Shown here one piece after another: positions 61,342-64,000 of a stretch of DNA of 64,000 nt. The notes under the pieces are model-generated. The model was given only the letters and a program-made list of their open reading frames with translations, was not told the origin of the DNA and ran no database searches. Position 1 is the stretch's first letter; every line of letters starts with the position of its first letter. The position numbers and the translations under genes are program-made. The stretch comes from Nematostella vectensis (lineage: Eukaryota; Cnidaria; Anthozoa; Actiniaria; Edwardsiidae). The stretch lies in contig NC_064045.1 of NCBI RefSeq assembly GCF_932526225.1, positions 16,324,312 through 16,388,311 on the forward strand, in the 5' to 3' direction.

Positions 61342-61887
61342 TTTTTGGAATTTACATTCGGAAAAAAAATTATCGATTGTAACCTTTTGGAAGTTACACT
61401 CGTAAAACAAATTCCCGAATGTAACCCTGAAGCCTTTCCCGAATGTAACCTCCAGTCCGATGGTGACTTTGCTTGGGATAGTTTACGATACCAATATTAT
61501 TAAAAGTAATTTTCATTACAATTCCCTTCAGCAATGCCACGTTAGTCTTTCGTTGCGGGCACTTGACTACTAACGCAGCGACCCGGGTTCGATTCCCGCT
61601 GATAGCCTATTTTTTTTTCTTTATTTTTTTTTTAAATATCGATACTTAATTATACTGTTCTTGGTGTGTCATGACATAAAAAGAAGGTATAGGGACATTT
61701 TTATGTACTCTCAGCATCTTTGATGTGCTCATGCTTTGTTCAGGATCCTGTACATATTTTATGCACACAAGAACTAACTAGATTCCTTGGATAACTTGAT
61801 TAAGTAGATTCTAACATAGAGCATAGCGCTCGATAGATTGATATACCTTTTTTTCCGAGTATACTGTTTTATTTTACCTAATGTTAC
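61342..61887 (+). repeat. Array 2 unit 27
   Basis: Alpha. tRNA-like 61536-61607. Near copy of unit 25 but with the normal GATAGCCTA end, and its tail reads GGATCCTGTACAT. Confidence 0.96.
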
Positions 61888-62432
61888 TTTTTGGAATTTA
61901 CATTCGAAAAAAAATTATCGATTGTAACCTTTTGGAGGTTACACTCGTAAAACAAATTCCCGAATGTAACCCTGAAGCATTTCCCGAATGTAACCTCCAG
62001 TCCGATGGTGACTTTGCTTGGGATAGTTTACGATACCGATAGTATTAAAAGTAATTTTCATTACAATTCCCTTCAGCAATGCCACGTTAGTCTTTCGTTG
62101 CGGGCACTTGACTACTAACGCAGCGAGCCGTGTTCGATTCCCGCTGATAGCCTATTTTTTTTCTTTATTTTTTTTTTAAAATATCGATACTCAATTATAC
62201 TGTTCTTGGTGTGTCATGACATAAAAAGAAGGTATAGGGACATTTTTATGTACTCTCAGCATCTTTGATGTGCTCATGCTTTGTTCAGGATCCTGTACAT
62301 ATTTTATGCACACAAGAACTAACTAGATTCTTTGGATAACTTGATTAAGTAGATTCTAACATAGAGCATAGCGCTCGATAGATTGATATACCTTTTTTTC
62401 CGTGTATACTGTTTTATTTTTCCTAATGTTAC
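61888..62432 (+). repeat. Array 2 unit 28 (B box mutated)
   Basis: Alpha-derived. tRNA-like 62081-62152 reads GAGCCGTGTTCGATTCCC. The first B-box base is T instead of G and the T stem is damaged. Also ATTTTACCTAATG, GAAGCATTTCC, ATACCGATAG and GATACTCAATT. Confidence 0.96.
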
Positions 62433-62976
62433 TTTTTGGAATTTACATTCGGAAAAAAAAATATCGATTGTAACCTTTTGGAGGTTACACTCGTAAAACA
62501 AATTCCCGAATGTAACCCTGAAGCTTTTCCCGAATGTAACCTCCAGTCCGATGGTGACTTTGCTTGGGATAGTTTACGATACCAATAGTATTAAAAGTAA
62601 TTTTCATTACAATTCCCTTCAGGAATGCCACGTTAGTCTTTCGTTGCGGGCACTTGACTACTAACGCAGCGACCCGGGTTCGATTCCCGCTGATAGCCTA
62701 TTTTTTTTTCTTTATTTTTTTTTAAATATCGATACTTAATTATACTGTTCTTGGTGTGTCATGACATAAAAAGAATTTATAGGGACATTTTTATGTACTC
62801 TCAGCATCTTTGATGTGCTCATGCTTTGTTCAGGATCCTGTACATATTTTATGCACACAAGAACTAACTAGATTCCTTGGATAACTTGATTAAGTAGATT
62901 CTAACATAGAGCATAGCGCTCGATAGATTGATATACCTTTTTTTCCGAGTATACTGTTTTATTTTCCTAATGTTAC
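62433..62976 (+). repeat. Array 2 unit 29
   Basis: Alpha. tRNA-like 62627-62698, preceded by CAGGAATGCC. AAAAATATCGATTG in the cluster and AAAGAATTTATAGG in the tail. Confidence 0.96.
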
Positions 62977-63522
62977 TTTTTGGAATTTACATTCGGAAAA
63001 AAAATTATCGATTGTAACCTTTTGGAGGTTACACTCGTAAAACAAATTCCCGAATGTAACCCTGAAGCTTTTCCCGAATGTAACTTCCAGTCCGATGGTG
63101 ACTTTGCTTGGGATAGTTTACGATACCAATAGTATTAAAAGTAATTTTCATTACAATTCCCTTCAGGAATGCCACGTTAGTCTTTCGTTGCGGGCACTTG
63201 ACTACTAACGCAGCGACCCGGGTTCGATTCCCGCTGATAGCCTATTTTTTTTTCTTTATTTTTTTTTTAAATATCGATACTTAATTATACTGTTCTTGGT
63301 GTGTCATGACATAAAAAGAAGGTATAGGGACATTTTTATGTACTCTCAGCATCTTTGATGTGCTCATGCTTTGTTCAGGATCCTGTACATATTTTATGCA
63401 CACAAGAACTAACTAGATTCCTTGGATAACTTGATTAAGTAGATTCTAACATAGAGCATAGCGCTCGATAGATTGATATACCTTTTTTTCCGTGTATACT
63501 GTTTTATTTTTCCTAATGTTAC
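62977..63522 (+). repeat. Array 2 unit 30
   Basis: Alpha. tRNA-like 63171-63242, preceded by CAGGAATGCC. TGTAACTTCC in the last motif breaks one pair of the 11-bp inverted repeat. Confidence 0.96.
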
Positions 63523-64000
63523 TTTTTGGAATTTACATTCGGAAAAAAAATTATCGATTGTAACCTTTTGGAGGTTACACTCGTAAAACAAATTCCCGAA
63601 TGTAACCCTGAAGCTTTTCCCGAATGTAACCTCCAGTCCGATGGTGACTTTGCATGGGATAGTTTACGATACCAATAGTATTAAAAGTAATTTTCATTAT
63701 AATTCCCTTCAACAATGCCACGTTAGTCTTTCGTTGCGGGCATTTGACTACTAACGCAGCGACCCGGGTTCGATTCCCGCTGATAGCCTTTTTTTTTTCT
63801 TTTTTTTTTAAATATCGATACTTAATTATACTGTTCTTGGTGTGTCATGACATAAAAAGAAGGTATAGGGACATTTTTATGTACTCTCAGCATCTTTGAT
63901 GTGCTCATGCTTTGTTCAGGATCCTGTACATATTTTATGCACACAAGAACTAACTAGATTCCTTGGATAACTTGATTAAGTAGATTCTAACATAGAGCAT
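63523..64000 (+). repeat. Array 2 unit 31, cut by the window end
   Basis: Mosaic: beta-type upstream (TTATAATTCCCTTCAAC) joined to an alpha-type D arm (TTTCGTTGCGG), with private GCATTTGAC. tRNA-like 63717-63788. The array continues beyond the window. Confidence 0.96.

Larger units (their letters stand above)
47166..64000 (+). repeat. Array 2: ~545-bp tandem satellite, 30 full units plus one cut by the window end
   Basis: Units start here at TTTTTGGAATTT and are 542-548 bp long. Order within a unit: a five-copy TGTAACC motif cluster (first ~115 bp), an AT-rich spacer, a 72-nt tRNA-like sequence about 195 bp in, a T-run, a second T-rich tract with AAATATCGATAC, then ~330 bp of AT-rich sequence. 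That last stretch has a GGATCC site, a GAGC-ATAGC-GCTC hairpin and a TATAC/GTATA inverted repeat, with no gene. Two tRNA-like classes occur: alpha (CGTTGCGGGCACTTGAC) and beta (TGTTGCGGGCACTTAAC with TTCAACAATGCC upstream). No sequence similarity to array 1 was seen apart from the B-box region. Confidence 0.98.

Noticed and set aside
47166-64000. CENP-B box that would mark a centromeric satellite
   Set aside because: Looked for NTTCGNNNNANNCGGGN and its complement in both units; TTCG and CGGG occur together but never with the right spacing.
1-64000. CRISPR array
   Set aside because: Repeats are 0.5-2 kb long with no short repeat/unique spacer alternation and no cas genes; other features are eukaryotic.

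Overview
The window is almost entirely two head-to-tail tandem repeat arrays, and I found no convincing protein-coding gene. It looks like nuclear DNA from a eukaryote. The sequence is AT-rich, no open frame exceeds about 103 codons in 64 kb, and microsatellite tracts are present. Both repeat families carry perfect RNA polymerase III B boxes (TFIIIC sites) followed by T-runs. The organism cannot be named from this sequence; an animal genome is plausible but unproven.

Array 1 (1-47159) holds 23 complete units of 2,003-2,007 bp plus a truncated 24th, all in the same orientation. Each unit has a CpG-rich segment of about 340 bp with strong small hairpins, a near-consensus A box (TGGCGTAACCG), a perfect B box (GGTTCGATCCC) about 205 bp downstream, and a run of 8-9 T just after the B box. 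This is the layout of an internally promoted Pol III gene. The other ~1.6 kb is AT-rich and holds a 125-bp inverted-repeat (MITE-like) element, a GA/CT hairpin, and AT and AAT microsatellites. The units fall into haplotype blocks that are shuffled between copies and into higher-order duplications: a trimer at 4012-16046, dimers at 28077-44115, and a 12,030-bp shift linking units 14-16 to units 20-22.

Array 2 (47166-64000, running off the window) has 31 units of about 545 bp. Each carries a degenerate tRNA-like sequence with a perfect B box (in 30 of 31) and a following T-run. Upstream lies a cluster of five copies, in both orientations, of a motif near CCGAATGTAACC. It too shows higher-order structure: a 5-unit repeat (48256-53703) and a 2-unit duplication (59703-61887). 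The arrays meet abruptly at 47160-47165 with the same polarity.

The most interesting reading is that two sequence-unrelated satellites, each with a B box plus T-run once per unit, sit side by side. That makes a locus of at least 55 potential TFIIIC/Pol III sites. They could be non-coding RNA genes, SINE-derived satellites, or TFIIIC-bound architectural DNA. Sequence alone cannot tell these apart.
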